Assembly: GCF_030811835.1 (NCBI RefSeq)
Contig: NZ_JAUSRO010000017.1
Location: 82,163-146,162, forward strand
From: Variovorax ginsengisoli
Lineage (GTDB): Bacteria > Pseudomonadota > Gammaproteobacteria > Burkholderiales > Burkholderiaceae_C
Length of the DNA stretch: 64,000 nucleotides
Direction: 5' to 3'
This document shows, piece after piece, positions 35,679-44,077 of the stretch. Within the stretch, counting starts at the first letter, position 1; each line of letters begins with the position of its first letter. The position numbers and the translations under genes were made by a program. Under the pieces are notes generated by a model, which ran no database searches, was not told the DNA's origin, and worked only from the letters and a program-made list of their open reading frames with translations.

Positions 35679-37016
35679 TCAGGCAGTGCGCTGCACCCCG
35701 CACCACCGCGCCATGAACACGGCAAGCACCGCGGTCGTTTGCATCATGCTGTCGATCGATGCCCATTCGTCGATGCCGTGGATGTTGGCGCCGCCCGAAG
35801 GGCCGTAGCAGATCGCGGGTGTCTGACCGTAGAGATTGAAGAATTTCGCATCGGTGGTGCCCGTGAACGAGGTCGGAAGCGCCGGCTTGCCCACCACGTC
35901 CGCATGGCACTGCGAGATGGCGGTGACGATGGGGGCATCGTCGGGCACATGGCAGCCGTCGGCCTGAAAGCCTTCGTAGACGATGCGGTACTGCAGCGCA
36001 GCGTGTGCCGGATGCGCTTCGTAGGCGGCCGCCAGCAGGGCCTCGACCTCTTGCTTGACCTTGCCGACCTTCATGTCCGGATAAAAGCCGATGCGCACGT
36101 CGGCCCGGCAGGCCGAAGGCACCGAAGACGCCCATTCGCCGCCATGGATCTTGCCCAGGTTGAAGTTCACCGGGTGCTTGTGGTGCGCAAAACTGCGGTA
36201 GCGTGCGCTCGGGGCGTTCCACTTCTCCTCGAGCTTTTTCAGCGCACCATAGAGATACATCGTGAAGTCGATGGCACCGACGCCCGTCTGTGCGACTGAG
36301 GCATGCACGGGTTTGCCCAGCACCTCGATGGCCAGCCACAGCACGCCGAGCTGGCAGGTCATGACACCGTTCTCCGAAATCGGCTCGGGGATCACGGCCG
36401 CATCGGCGCGGTAGCCTCGCACCAGGCAGGCCAGGGCGCCGTTGCCGGTGCATTCCTCCTCGATGACCGACTGGAAGTAAACCGGCGAAGCAGGTTCGAG
36501 GCCCAGCGACTGCAGGGCCTTGTAGGCCATGGTGTAAGCCACGATGCCCGCCTTCATGTCCGAAGCACCGCGGCCGTACACGCGGTCGCCCTCGACAGTG
36601 GCGGAGAACGGCGCGTGCGTCCACAGCACCTGCGCACCCGTGGGCACCACGTCGATGTGGCCGTTGAAGATCAGCGACCGCCCGCGGGGCGGCCCGGCTG
36701 GCCGATGGATGCCCACGACATTGGTGCGTCCCTCGTACGAGGCGATCGAGGGTGAATAGCCAGGATGGGCGCGCAGCGCGTCTTCGTCGATCTGGAATTC
36801 GTCCACTTCCAGGCCGAGCGCGGCGAAGACCTGTGCCATGCAGGACTGCGCGCTCTGTTCATGGCCGAGCAAGGACGGATGCGCAACCAGCTCGCGCAGC
36901 AGCGCGACACTGTCGGCGCGCAGTGCATGGGCGGCGGCGACGATGTCCGCCTCGTGGATGGAGGGGTCGGTGGGCAGTCCGGCGGCGTGGGGGGTGTCTG
37001 GCATGGTGGGCGTCAT
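35679..37016 (-). CDS. M20 family ArgE/DapE-type deacylase
   Basis: Zinc-dependent amidohydrolase of peptidase family M20, 445 aa. Metal and catalytic motifs are visible: FNGHIDVVPTG (His, catalytic Asp), GRGASDMKAG (bridging Asp), VIEEECTGNG (catalytic Glu pair), PEPISENG, and a late His in GGANIHGIDEW. The lid/dimerisation domain lies in between (VLGKPVHASVAQTGVGAIDF). The substrate is an N-acyl amino acid or peptide, not determined. ATG at 37016 or 37004 could start it. Confidence 0.93.
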   Translation of the reverse strand: MTPTMPDTPHAAGLPTDPSIHEADIVAAAHALRADSVALLRELVAHPSLLGHEQSAQSCMAQVFAALGLEVDEFQIDEDALRAHPGYSPSIASYEGRTNVVGIHRPAGPPRGRSLIFNGHIDVVPTGAQVLWTHAPFSATVEGDRVYGRGASDMKAGIVAYTMAYKALQSLGLEPASPVYFQSVIEEECTGNGALACLVRGYRADAAVIPEPISENGVMTCQLGVLWLAIEVLGKPVHASVAQTGVGAIDFTMYLYGALKKLEEKWNAPSARYRSFAHHKHPVNFNLGKIHGGEWASSVPSACRADVRIGFYPDMKVGKVKQEVEALLAAAYEAHPAHAALQYRIVYEGFQADGCHVPDDAPIVTAISQCHADVVGKPALPTSFTGTTDAKFFNLYGQTPAICYGPSGGANIHGIDEWASIDSMMQTTAVLAVFMARWCGVQRTA

Positions 37017-37058
37017 TCTTTCACCGGAGCAATCCCCGTGCCGCCAAGTGGGCGCCGT

Positions 37059-38111
37059 TCAGCGCCACTGCAACAGAAGCGCCCATGGCTGGCGGCTCAT
37101 GTGCCGGTCGACGCAGCCGGTGGCGCCCTCGGCACAGACCTGCGGCAGGTAGGACGGATCCAGGCGCAAGGTGCCGGGCGCGAAGACCAGCCGGCGCCGC
37201 GTGACTGACTGAAGCACATTGCCGCCGATCGTGTCGAAGCCTGTGGCGTCGACGGCCACCACCACGTCGCAATGCATGCGCAAGGCGCCGCCGTCGCTGC
37301 GTCGCCGCATCAGGGCCTCACCGAGCTTGTCGAAACTGTCGAGTCCGGCGTCTGAAGCGCGGGCCTGGCAGGCCAGGTCGCCCACGCGTGGCGTTGTCTG
37401 CGGCAGGTCGCAGGCCCGCATGGCATAGGCCGTGGGCGGCGCGTCGGTGCTTTCAGCCAGCGTGGTCTGCCAGGCCGCCGCCGCGTAGTCGGCATGCGCG
37501 GGGGAGAAAGCGAATTCTCCGGCTTCCAATCCCGCCTGGCGTGCCACCCAACTGATGAAGGCGGCCGACCACGGCGTGTCGATGACCGCGACGCGGTCGA
37601 GCGCCGTGGACATCGCTCGCAGTTCGTCCGAGCTCAGCCCCTCATCGGAGCCCACGCCCAGTCCCTGCAGGCGTGCCGACGTGGCCTGGTTCAGCGCCTG
37701 TTGGAGCAAACTGCGATCGGCGGGGCGCCAGGCACCGAAACGCACCAGCGATGGCAGGTGTTCGTCCTTCCGGTCGACCGCGTCCCAGTACTGCAGCACC
37801 CGTTGCCAGGGCGCTATCGCGCCGAGAGTACGCCGGGTGTCTTCGCCTTCGGCATCGCCGGACTGCAGGAGCCGGCCTTCGGCGTCGAGCGTCTGGTTGC
37901 CGAAGGCCTGCTGCTGCGTGACGGCGGCTGCGGCCATGGCCAGCGCGCGGGGCGGCGGTGCGCGCTGTGCCGTGGCGAGGCACGCCGGGCTGGCATGTGC
38001 GCCAACGACGACGGCAGCGAGCAGGCCGCAGGCGAGCGCCGGGGACGGGAGGAGGGGCCGGGCCGGATGCGAAAGGTGCAGCCGTGAAAGCGAGAGCAGG
38101 AGGGGGCGCAT
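37059..38111 (-). CDS. DUF2272 domain secreted protein
   Basis: 350 aa from the ATG at 38111. A signal peptide or membrane segment is likely (PSPALACGLLAAVVVGAHASPA). The DUF2272 core is in the second half: IDTPWSAAFISWVARQAGLEAGEFAFSPAHADY, then RVGDLACQAR and HCDVVVAV, resembling NlpC/P60-like or amidase-type folds. A Cys (DLACQAR) and His (MHCDVVV) could be catalytic; this is inference. Uncharacterised. Confidence 0.82.
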   Translation of the reverse strand: MRPLLLSLSRLHLSHPARPLLPSPALACGLLAAVVVGAHASPACLATAQRAPPPRALAMAAAAVTQQQAFGNQTLDAEGRLLQSGDAEGEDTRRTLGAIAPWQRVLQYWDAVDRKDEHLPSLVRFGAWRPADRSLLQQALNQATSARLQGLGVGSDEGLSSDELRAMSTALDRVAVIDTPWSAAFISWVARQAGLEAGEFAFSPAHADYAAAAWQTTLAESTDAPPTAYAMRACDLPQTTPRVGDLACQARASDAGLDSFDKLGEALMRRRSDGGALRMHCDVVVAVDATGFDTIGGNVLQSVTRRRLVFAPGTLRLDPSYLPQVCAEGATGCVDRHMSRQPWALLLQWR

Positions 38112-38229
38112 GGGCACGCCAGCATAGCCGCAGCGGTCGCCCTTGCCATCGCGGTGCCTGTTTCGTGGGCACCGTGTTGCAGCGCCTGCCGCACAACGAT
38201 CCATGACGAATCGCCGGGGCATGTCCACA

Positions 38230-38258
38230 AGGTTGTCCACAGGAGGGGTGGACAACCT
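38230..38258. promoter_or_regulatory. 11-bp perfect inverted repeat in divergent spacer
   Basis: AGGTTGTCCAC (38230-38240), 7 bases, GTGGACAACCT (38248-38258), in the spacer between the DUF2272 gene (minus) and the small oxidoreductase-like gene (plus). The arms carry TTGTCCAC, near the DnaA-box pattern TTATCCACA, and a third related TGTCCACA lies at 38222-38229. An operator or leader hairpin is equally possible. Confidence 0.4.
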
Positions 38259-38343
38259 CACGGGCGCGGCCTGCAGCGGCCCGCAACGTTCATCCGATGG
38301 CAACATTGAGGGATCGGCGTGCAAAGTCGCCTAACATCGCCCT

Positions 38344-38562
38344 GTGAACCTGCCTGCCGCCATCGATGCCCCCAGCGCCCGCGCGCTGATCGCTTTGCTT
38401 ACCGCACGCCTGGAGGCCGAAGGCATCGTCCATCTGCGGCGTCCACCGGCTGCACCGACCACCTGCTGCGGGCGCGGATGCAACGGCTGCGTGTGGGAGG
38501 GTTATCTGCAGGCCGTGTGTGGCTGGCGTGACGAGGCACTGGCGAGCCTGGTTGCCCGTTGA
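38344..38562 (+). CDS. Oxidoreductase-like domain small protein
   Basis: 72 aa, GTG start at 38344. Contains the short oxidoreductase-like pattern: a Pro-rich stretch, then CCGRGCNGCVWEGYLQAV, with four cysteines. This module is found in small bacterial proteins and fungal mitochondrial proteins. Function is not known. No strong ribosome site is seen upstream. Confidence 0.75.
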   Translation: MNLPAAIDAPSARALIALLTARLEAEGIVHLRRPPAAPTTCCGRGCNGCVWEGYLQAVCGWRDEALASLVAR

Positions 38563-38610
38563 GAGGCATCGAGCGGGCGCCGTGTGTGCCTGTTTGCCGT
38601 GTGCGCCGCT

Positions 38611-39540
38611 TCACCAGTCGCTGCCGCTGTCGTCCGAGCCTCCGCCGCTCGATCCGCTGTTGTCCCAGGTGCTGTCGTCCATGATGCCGAAGTCGTTGCC
38701 GCCCAGGTCGGCGCCGGTGTCGGGGCCGAGGGTGTTGGCGAACGCCGGCGCTTCGTTGCGTGGCGAAACGATGTCGCTGCCGGGCGCATCGCGATGGCTG
38801 AAATGGCGCACGGCTTCTTCGACCGCGACCGCTCCCAGCCCCATGGCAGCGCCCGTGACGAGTGCGCCGCCCAGACCGCCGCCGAAGCCAGAGGACGGCG
38901 CTGCAGCGCCGTAGGCCGGGCCGGCTGTGGCTGACGGCGCGTAGCCCTGCGGGCCCGTGGCATACGACGGCATGGCGTAGCCCGGCGCGGGAGCCGGGCC
39001 CATGGCCTGGCTGGGCAGGGGCGCACCACCGCCGCGCAGGCGGCGCAGCATCCAGGCGCCAGCGGCGAGCAGCAGCACGACCAGTCCGACCTTGGCTGGC
39101 GTTCCCATGCCCCCGGTGTCTGCGGTGGTGGCCGCGGCGGAGGACAGGCCGGGCGTCGAACGGTCGGGCGTTTTCGCCGGCACCGATGCCGATGCATCGA
39201 TCTTCTCCAGAAGACCGGCCACCGCCTGCGGCTTGGCGAAGGGCAAGCCCGGTGCCAGTTCGTTGGCGCGCGTGTACTCGGCTTTCGCCTGGCCGATGTG
39301 CCCCTCCTTGGCCAGCAGTTCGGCATGGACGAAATGCGCCTTGGCGCTTTGCGGGTGCGCGACGAGCACCTGCGCGATCATGGTGTCGGCCTGGGCCAGT
39401 TGGCCGCCATGCGCAGCCTTGTAGATGTCATCGATGGTCGGTTCGCCCACCTTGGGCGCGGGGCCGCCCTGGGCCAGCACCGCGACCGGCGCGGCGAGCG
39501 CCAGGACCAGGCTCATTTGCAGAACGATACGTGGATACAT
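38611..39540 (-). CDS. TPR-repeat membrane protein
   Basis: 309 aa from the ATG at 39540 (AAGG upstream). Signal peptide or N-terminal helix: YPRIVLQMSLVLALAAPVAVLAQ. Residues about 35-105 form TPR-like helices (IYKAAHGGQLAQADTMIAQVLVAHPQSAKAHFVHAELLAKEG, read in parts). A Thr/Ala linker and a single membrane segment follow (VGLVVLLLAAGAWML), then a Pro/Gly/Tyr-rich tail with AMGLGAVAVEEAVRHF and an acidic Ser/Gly end. Function unknown. Confidence 0.85.
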   Translation of the reverse strand: MYPRIVLQMSLVLALAAPVAVLAQGGPAPKVGEPTIDDIYKAAHGGQLAQADTMIAQVLVAHPQSAKAHFVHAELLAKEGHIGQAKAEYTRANELAPGLPFAKPQAVAGLLEKIDASASVPAKTPDRSTPGLSSAAATTADTGGMGTPAKVGLVVLLLAAGAWMLRRLRGGGAPLPSQAMGPAPAPGYAMPSYATGPQGYAPSATAGPAYGAAAPSSGFGGGLGGALVTGAAMGLGAVAVEEAVRHFSHRDAPGSDIVSPRNEAPAFANTLGPDTGADLGGNDFGIMDDSTWDNSGSSGGGSDDSGSDW

Positions 39541-39639
39541 GAAGGACCTTTCAGCGCGCACGGGTGGTGTGCAGCGCTCGACTGGACCATGCGCGACTTA
39601 AAACTCGCTTAACCCGCCCACGTTCGGGAGGGCGGCCTC

Positions 39640-39666
39640 TTCAGGTTCCGGCCCGCATGCCGATAG
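39640..39666 (+). promoter_or_regulatory. FliA promoter of the Cache chemoreceptor
   Basis: TTCA (39640-39643), 15 bases, then GCCGATAG (39659-39666). Good -10 match and exact spacing, with the receptor ATG about 30 bases downstream. Confidence 0.75.
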
Positions 39667-39694
39667 TCCAAGGGTCAACCACTTCATTTTTCGG

Positions 39695-41284
39695 ATGTCG
39701 ACCATGTCTGCTTCAATCACATCGGGTTCTCTGTCGATTGCAAAGAAGCTCGGCATCCTCACGGTCAGCGCCATCGTGGGCGTGCTGGCGCTGACGGCGG
39801 TGTTCCTCGTGTCCGAGCGCCAGATGATTCTCGACGAGCGCCAGGCCAGCGTCCGGCAGGTGGTCGAGGTCGCGCACGGCGTGGTCACGTATTACCACGG
39901 CCTTGCCAGCAAGGGCGCAATGAGCGAAGTCGAGGCGCGCCAGCAGGCCATGCAGGCGCTCAAGGCAATGCGCTACAGCGGCAGCGAATACGTGTGGATC
40001 AACGACATGACGCCGCGCATGGTCATGCACCCAGTCAATCCCGCCCTCGACAACAAGGACCTTTCGGGCAATCAGGATCCGACGGGCAAGCGTCTTTTCA
40101 TGGAATTCGTGAAGACCGTCGAGACAAGCGGCGCTGGTTTCGTGCCCTATCTTTGGGCCAAGCCGGGCAATGACAAGCCGGTTCCAAAGATCTCGTACGT
40201 GTCAGGCTTCAAGCCCTGGGGCTGGGTGATCGGCTCGGGTGTCTACATCGACACGGTCGACAGCGCCATCGTCGAGCGCAGCGTGGGCTTCGCGCTCGGT
40301 GCGCTGGCGCTGGCTGCCGTCCTGATGACGATCGGCTGGTTGATTTGCCGGGGCATCCTGCGTCAACTGGGAGGCGAGCCGCTGCAGGCCGTCGGCATCA
40401 CGCGTCAGATCGCCGAGGGCGACCTGACGGTGGCGATCGACCTGCGAAAGGGCGACGCGTCCAGTCTCCTGCATTCGATCCGCACCTTGCGTGACAGCCT
40501 GGCCAAGGTGGTCGGCGAAGTCCGCGGCGGGACCGAAACCATTGCGACGGCGTCCAACCAGATTGCCGCAGGCAACCAGGATCTGTCGTCGCGCACGGAA
40601 CAACAGGCCAGCTCGCTTGAAGAGACGGCCGCGTCGATGGAAGAGCTCACCAGCACGGTCAAGCAGAACGCGGAGAACGCCCGCCAGGCCAACCAGCTGG
40701 CGGTGTCGGCGTCGGACGTTGCCGTGCGCGGCGGGGGCGTGGTGAACCAGGTGGTGCACACCATGGGGGCCATCAACACGTCCTCGCGCAAGATCGTGGA
40801 CATCATTGGCGTGATCGACGGGATCGCGTTCCAGACGAACATCCTGGCGCTGAATGCGGCGGTGGAGGCCGCACGCGCAGGCGAACAGGGCCGAGGCTTC
40901 GCGGTGGTGGCGGCGGAGGTGCGCAACCTCGCTCAGCGCTCGGCCGCGGCGGCCAAGGAGATCAAGGGCCTGATCGACGACTCGGTGAGCAAGGTGACCG
41001 AGGGCAGCCAGCAGGTGGCCGACGCGGGCCGCACGATGGAAGAGATCGTCGGCAGCGTCAAGCGCGTGACCGACATCATGGGTGAGATCACCGCGGCCAG
41101 CCAGGAGCAGACCACGGGCATCGAGCAGATCAACCAGGCGATCGCGCAGATGGACCAGGTGACGCAGCAAAACGCGGCGTTGGTGGAGGAGGCCGCCGCT
41201 GCGGCAGGAGCGTTGCGCGAGCAAGCGGCCAGTCTGGTGAGCACGGTCAGCGTGTTCACCGTGCGGGGGGACGCGGGCGTGTAG
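39695..41284 (+). CDS. Methyl-accepting chemotaxis protein with single Cache domain
   Basis: Chemoreceptor, 529 aa. First membrane segment near 20-40 (ILTVSAIVGVLALTAVFLV). A periplasmic sCache_2-type sensor follows (VTYYHGLASKG, YVWINDMTPRMVMHP, KISYVSGFKPWGWVIGSGVYID). Second membrane segment near 195-220, HAMP, then the signalling domain with the highly conserved hairpin tip (IIGVIDGIAFQTNILALNAAVEAARAGEQGRGFAVVAAEVR, read in parts). ATG 39704 is an alternative start. A FliA-type promoter precedes it. Its signalling half is nearly identical to that of the second receptor at 47678-49225. Confidence 0.95.
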   Translation: MSTMSASITSGSLSIAKKLGILTVSAIVGVLALTAVFLVSERQMILDERQASVRQVVEVAHGVVTYYHGLASKGAMSEVEARQQAMQALKAMRYSGSEYVWINDMTPRMVMHPVNPALDNKDLSGNQDPTGKRLFMEFVKTVETSGAGFVPYLWAKPGNDKPVPKISYVSGFKPWGWVIGSGVYIDTVDSAIVERSVGFALGALALAAVLMTIGWLICRGILRQLGGEPLQAVGITRQIAEGDLTVAIDLRKGDASSLLHSIRTLRDSLAKVVGEVRGGTETIATASNQIAAGNQDLSSRTEQQASSLEETAASMEELTSTVKQNAENARQANQLAVSASDVAVRGGGVVNQVVHTMGAINTSSRKIVDIIGVIDGIAFQTNILALNAAVEAARAGEQGRGFAVVAAEVRNLAQRSAAAAKEIKGLIDDSVSKVTEGSQQVADAGRTMEEIVGSVKRVTDIMGEITAASQEQTTGIEQINQAIAQMDQVTQQNAALVEEAAAAAGALREQAASLVSTVSVFTVRGDAGV

Positions 41285-41364
41285 CCCTTGGCGCGTCGTC
41301 CGTCGCACCCTGAGCGCGCCTGCGCCGGGGGTGGCAAAATCGCACGGATCGACCACCGAAACCT

Positions 41365-41613
41365 ATGACCGAAGCCACGTCCCGTCCACCTCTTCCCGAC
41401 CACCTCTGCGCCGATCCGCGCAGCCCCCACCACGACGCCGCCGTATTCGAGCACGACATCGGCATCCGCTTCAACGACAAGGAGCGGCTCGACGTCGAGG
41501 AATACTGCGTGAGCGAGCGCTGGATCAAGGTGCCCGCGGGCAAGACGCTCGACCGCAAAGGCAAGCCGCTTTTGATCAAGCTCAAGGGCAAGGTCGAGGC
41601 GTTCTATCGCTAG
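41365..41613 (+). CDS. DUF3297 family protein
   Basis: 82 aa, cytoplasmic. Landmarks: SPHHDAAVFEHDIGIRFNDKERLDVEEYCVSERWIKV (read in parts) and AGKTLDRKGKPLLIKLKGKVEAFY. Widespread in proteobacteria; function unknown. Followed by a small GC hairpin (GCGCCG at 41633-41638 with CGGCGC at 41643-41648) that could attenuate read-through to icd. Confidence 0.9.
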   Translation: MTEATSRPPLPDHLCADPRSPHHDAAVFEHDIGIRFNDKERLDVEEYCVSERWIKVPAGKTLDRKGKPLLIKLKGKVEAFYR

Positions 41614-41738
41614 CTGCACCCCGTCTTTGCCAGCGCCGCCGACGGCGCGCTCGCTTTGACAGATATGCTATGGCCCACGCACCGGCGCCCGGCGCTGTGA
41701 GCGAGACAGATCAACCCGTCAGTTCCAGAGGTTCACCC

Positions 41739-43979
41739 ATGCCCGCTACCCCCTCCAAGATCATCTACACCCTTACCGACGAAGCGCCGCTGCTGGCGAC
41801 GGCGTCGCTGCTGCCGGTCATCCAGACCTTCGCGGCGCCTGCAGGCATCGACGTCGTCACCAGCGACGTGTCGGTCGCAGCGCGCATCCTGGCGGAATTC
41901 TCCGACCGGCTGACGCCCGAGCAGCAGGTGCCAGACAACCTGGCCGAGCTGGGTCGCCTGACCCAGTTTCCCGATACCAACATCATCAAGTTGCCCAACA
42001 TCAGTGCGTCGGTGCCACAGCTCGTGGCGGCCATCCGGGAACTGCAGTCCAAAGGCTACAACCTGCCCGACTTCCCGGAAGATCCGAAGACCGACGAAGA
42101 CAAGGCCGTGCTCACGCGTTATTCCAAGGCGCTCGGCAGCGCCGTGAACCCGGTGCTGCGCGAAGGCAATTCCGATCGCCGCGCGCCAGCTGCGGTCAAG
42201 CGCAACGCCCGCAAGAACCCGCACTCGATGAGCAAGTGGAGCCCGGCGTCACGCACGCACGTCTCGCACATGCACGGCGGCGATTTCTACGCCGGCGAGA
42301 AGAGCATGACGCTCACTGCCGCGCGCGACGTCAAGATGGACCTGGTCACCAAGAGCGGCCAGACCCTGTTGCTCAAGAAGAAGGTCGCGCTGCTCGAAGG
42401 CGAGATCATCGACAGCATGTTCATGAGCAAGAAGGCGCTGTGCAAGTTCTACGAAGACGAGATGGAGGACGCGCGTGAAACCGGCGTCATGTTCTCGCTG
42501 CACGTCAAGGCGACCATGATGAAGGTGTCGCACCCGATCGTGTTCGGCCACGCGGTGCGCATCTTCTACAAGGACGCCTTCGCCAAGCACGGCAAGCTGT
42601 TCGACGAACTGGGTGTCAACGTCAACAACGGCCTGTCGAGCATCTACGACAAGATCGCAGACCTGCCGACTTCGCAGCGCGACCAGATCGTCAAGGACCT
42701 GCACGCCTGCCATGAGCACCGTCCCGAACTGGCGATGGTCGATTCGGCCAAGGGCATCAGCAACCTGCACGCGCCCAACGACGTGATCGTCGACGCATCG
42801 ATGCCCGCCATGATCCGCCTGGGCGGCAAGATGTGGGGCGCCGACGGCCGGCCCAAGGACACCAAGGCTGTCATGCCCGAGAGCACCTTTGCCCGCATCT
42901 ACCAGGAGATGATCAACTTCTGCAAGACCAATGGCAACTTTGACCCGGTGACCATGGGTACGGTGCCCAACGTGGGCCTGATGGCCCAGAAGGCCGAGGA
43001 ATACGGCTCGCACGACAAGACCTTCGAAATCCCCGAAGACGGCGTGGCCCGCATCGTCGACCTCGCCACCGGTGAAGTGCTGCTCGAGCAGAACGTGGAA
43101 ACCGGCGACATCTGGCGCATGTGCCAGGTCAAGGACGCGCCGATCCGCGACTGGGTCAAGCTGGCCGTGAACCGTGCACGCCTGTCGGGCATGCCCGCCG
43201 TGTTCTGGCTGGACGAATACCGCCCGCACGAAGCCGAACTCATCAAGAAGGTCAAGACCTACCTGAAGGACCACGACACGAAGGGCCTGGATATCCAGAT
43301 CATGTCGCAGGTGCGTGCCATGCGCTACACGCTCGAGCGCGTGATTCGCGGCAAGGACACCATCTCGGTGACCGGCAACATCCTGCGCGACTACCTGACC
43401 GACCTGTTCCCCATCATGGAACTGGGCACCAGCGCGAAGATGCTGTCGATCGTGCCGCTGATGGCCGGCGGCGCCATGTTCGAAACCGGCGCGGGCGGCT
43501 CTGCGCCCAAGCACGTCAAGCAGCTGGTCGAGGAAAACCACCTGCGCTGGGACTCGCTGGGCGAGTTCCTGGCACTGGCCGTGTCGCTGGAAGACCTGGG
43601 CATCAAGAGCGACAACAAGAAGGCCAAGATCCTGGCCCAGACGCTCGACGCTGCCACCGGTTCGCTGCTGGACAACAACAAGGGTCCGTCGACCCGTGCC
43701 GGCGAACTCGACAACCGCGGCAGCCACTTCTATCTGGCGATGTACTGGGCCCAGGCCCTGGCCGAGCAGACCGAAGACAAGGAACTCCAGGCGCACTTCG
43801 CGCCGCTGGCCAAGGCGCTGACCGAGAACGAGGCGAAGATCGTCGAGGAACTGCGCGTGGTGCAGGGCCAGCCGGTGGACATCGGCGGCTACTACAAGCC
43901 CGACTTTGCCAAGACCGAAGCCGTGATGCGCCCGAGCGCGACTTTCAACGCGGCACTGAAGGCAGCTGCCGCCGCCTGA
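41739..43979 (+). CDS. icd: NADP-dependent isocitrate dehydrogenase, monomeric type
   Basis: Monomeric isocitrate dehydrogenase of the TCA cycle (isocitrate + NADP to 2-oxoglutarate + CO2 + NADPH), 746 aa, the typical size of this class. Landmarks: PNISASVPQLVAAIRELQ, NSDRRAPAAVKRNARKNPHSM, VFGHAVRIFYKDAF, FWLDEYRPHEAEL, and VPLMAGGAMFETGAGGSAPKH near the active site. AGAGG lies 7 bases before the ATG at 41739. A strong terminator follows. Confidence 0.97.
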   Translation: MPATPSKIIYTLTDEAPLLATASLLPVIQTFAAPAGIDVVTSDVSVAARILAEFSDRLTPEQQVPDNLAELGRLTQFPDTNIIKLPNISASVPQLVAAIRELQSKGYNLPDFPEDPKTDEDKAVLTRYSKALGSAVNPVLREGNSDRRAPAAVKRNARKNPHSMSKWSPASRTHVSHMHGGDFYAGEKSMTLTAARDVKMDLVTKSGQTLLLKKKVALLEGEIIDSMFMSKKALCKFYEDEMEDARETGVMFSLHVKATMMKVSHPIVFGHAVRIFYKDAFAKHGKLFDELGVNVNNGLSSIYDKIADLPTSQRDQIVKDLHACHEHRPELAMVDSAKGISNLHAPNDVIVDASMPAMIRLGGKMWGADGRPKDTKAVMPESTFARIYQEMINFCKTNGNFDPVTMGTVPNVGLMAQKAEEYGSHDKTFEIPEDGVARIVDLATGEVLLEQNVETGDIWRMCQVKDAPIRDWVKLAVNRARLSGMPAVFWLDEYRPHEAELIKKVKTYLKDHDTKGLDIQIMSQVRAMRYTLERVIRGKDTISVTGNILRDYLTDLFPIMELGTSAKMLSIVPLMAGGAMFETGAGGSAPKHVKQLVEENHLRWDSLGEFLALAVSLEDLGIKSDNKKAKILAQTLDAATGSLLDNNKGPSTRAGELDNRGSHFYLAMYWAQALAEQTEDKELQAHFAPLAKALTENEAKIVEELRVVQGQPVDIGGYYKPDFAKTEAVMRPSATFNAALKAAAAA

Positions 43980-43988
43980 TGCAGTCGC

Positions 43989-44005
43989 GACGGCGTTGCG
44001 CCGTC
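43989..44005 (+). terminator. GC-rich hairpin after icd
   Basis: GACGGCG (43989-43995), 3-base loop, CGCCGTC (43999-44005), 10 bases after the icd stop. Strong stem, no T-run of its own; it precedes the main terminator. Confidence 0.5.
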
Positions 44006-44026
44006 ATGTCATGCACGCAAGCCACT

Positions 44027-44050
44027 AGGGCCACTTCGGTGGCCCTTTTT
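44027..44050 (+). terminator. Rho-independent terminator of icd
   Basis: AGGGCCAC (44027-44034), TTCG tetraloop, GTGGCCCT followed by TTTTT. Textbook structure, in the spacer between convergent icd and lptD. Confidence 0.93.
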
Positions 44051-44077
44051 CATTGCCCGTCACATCACGGTGGCGCT

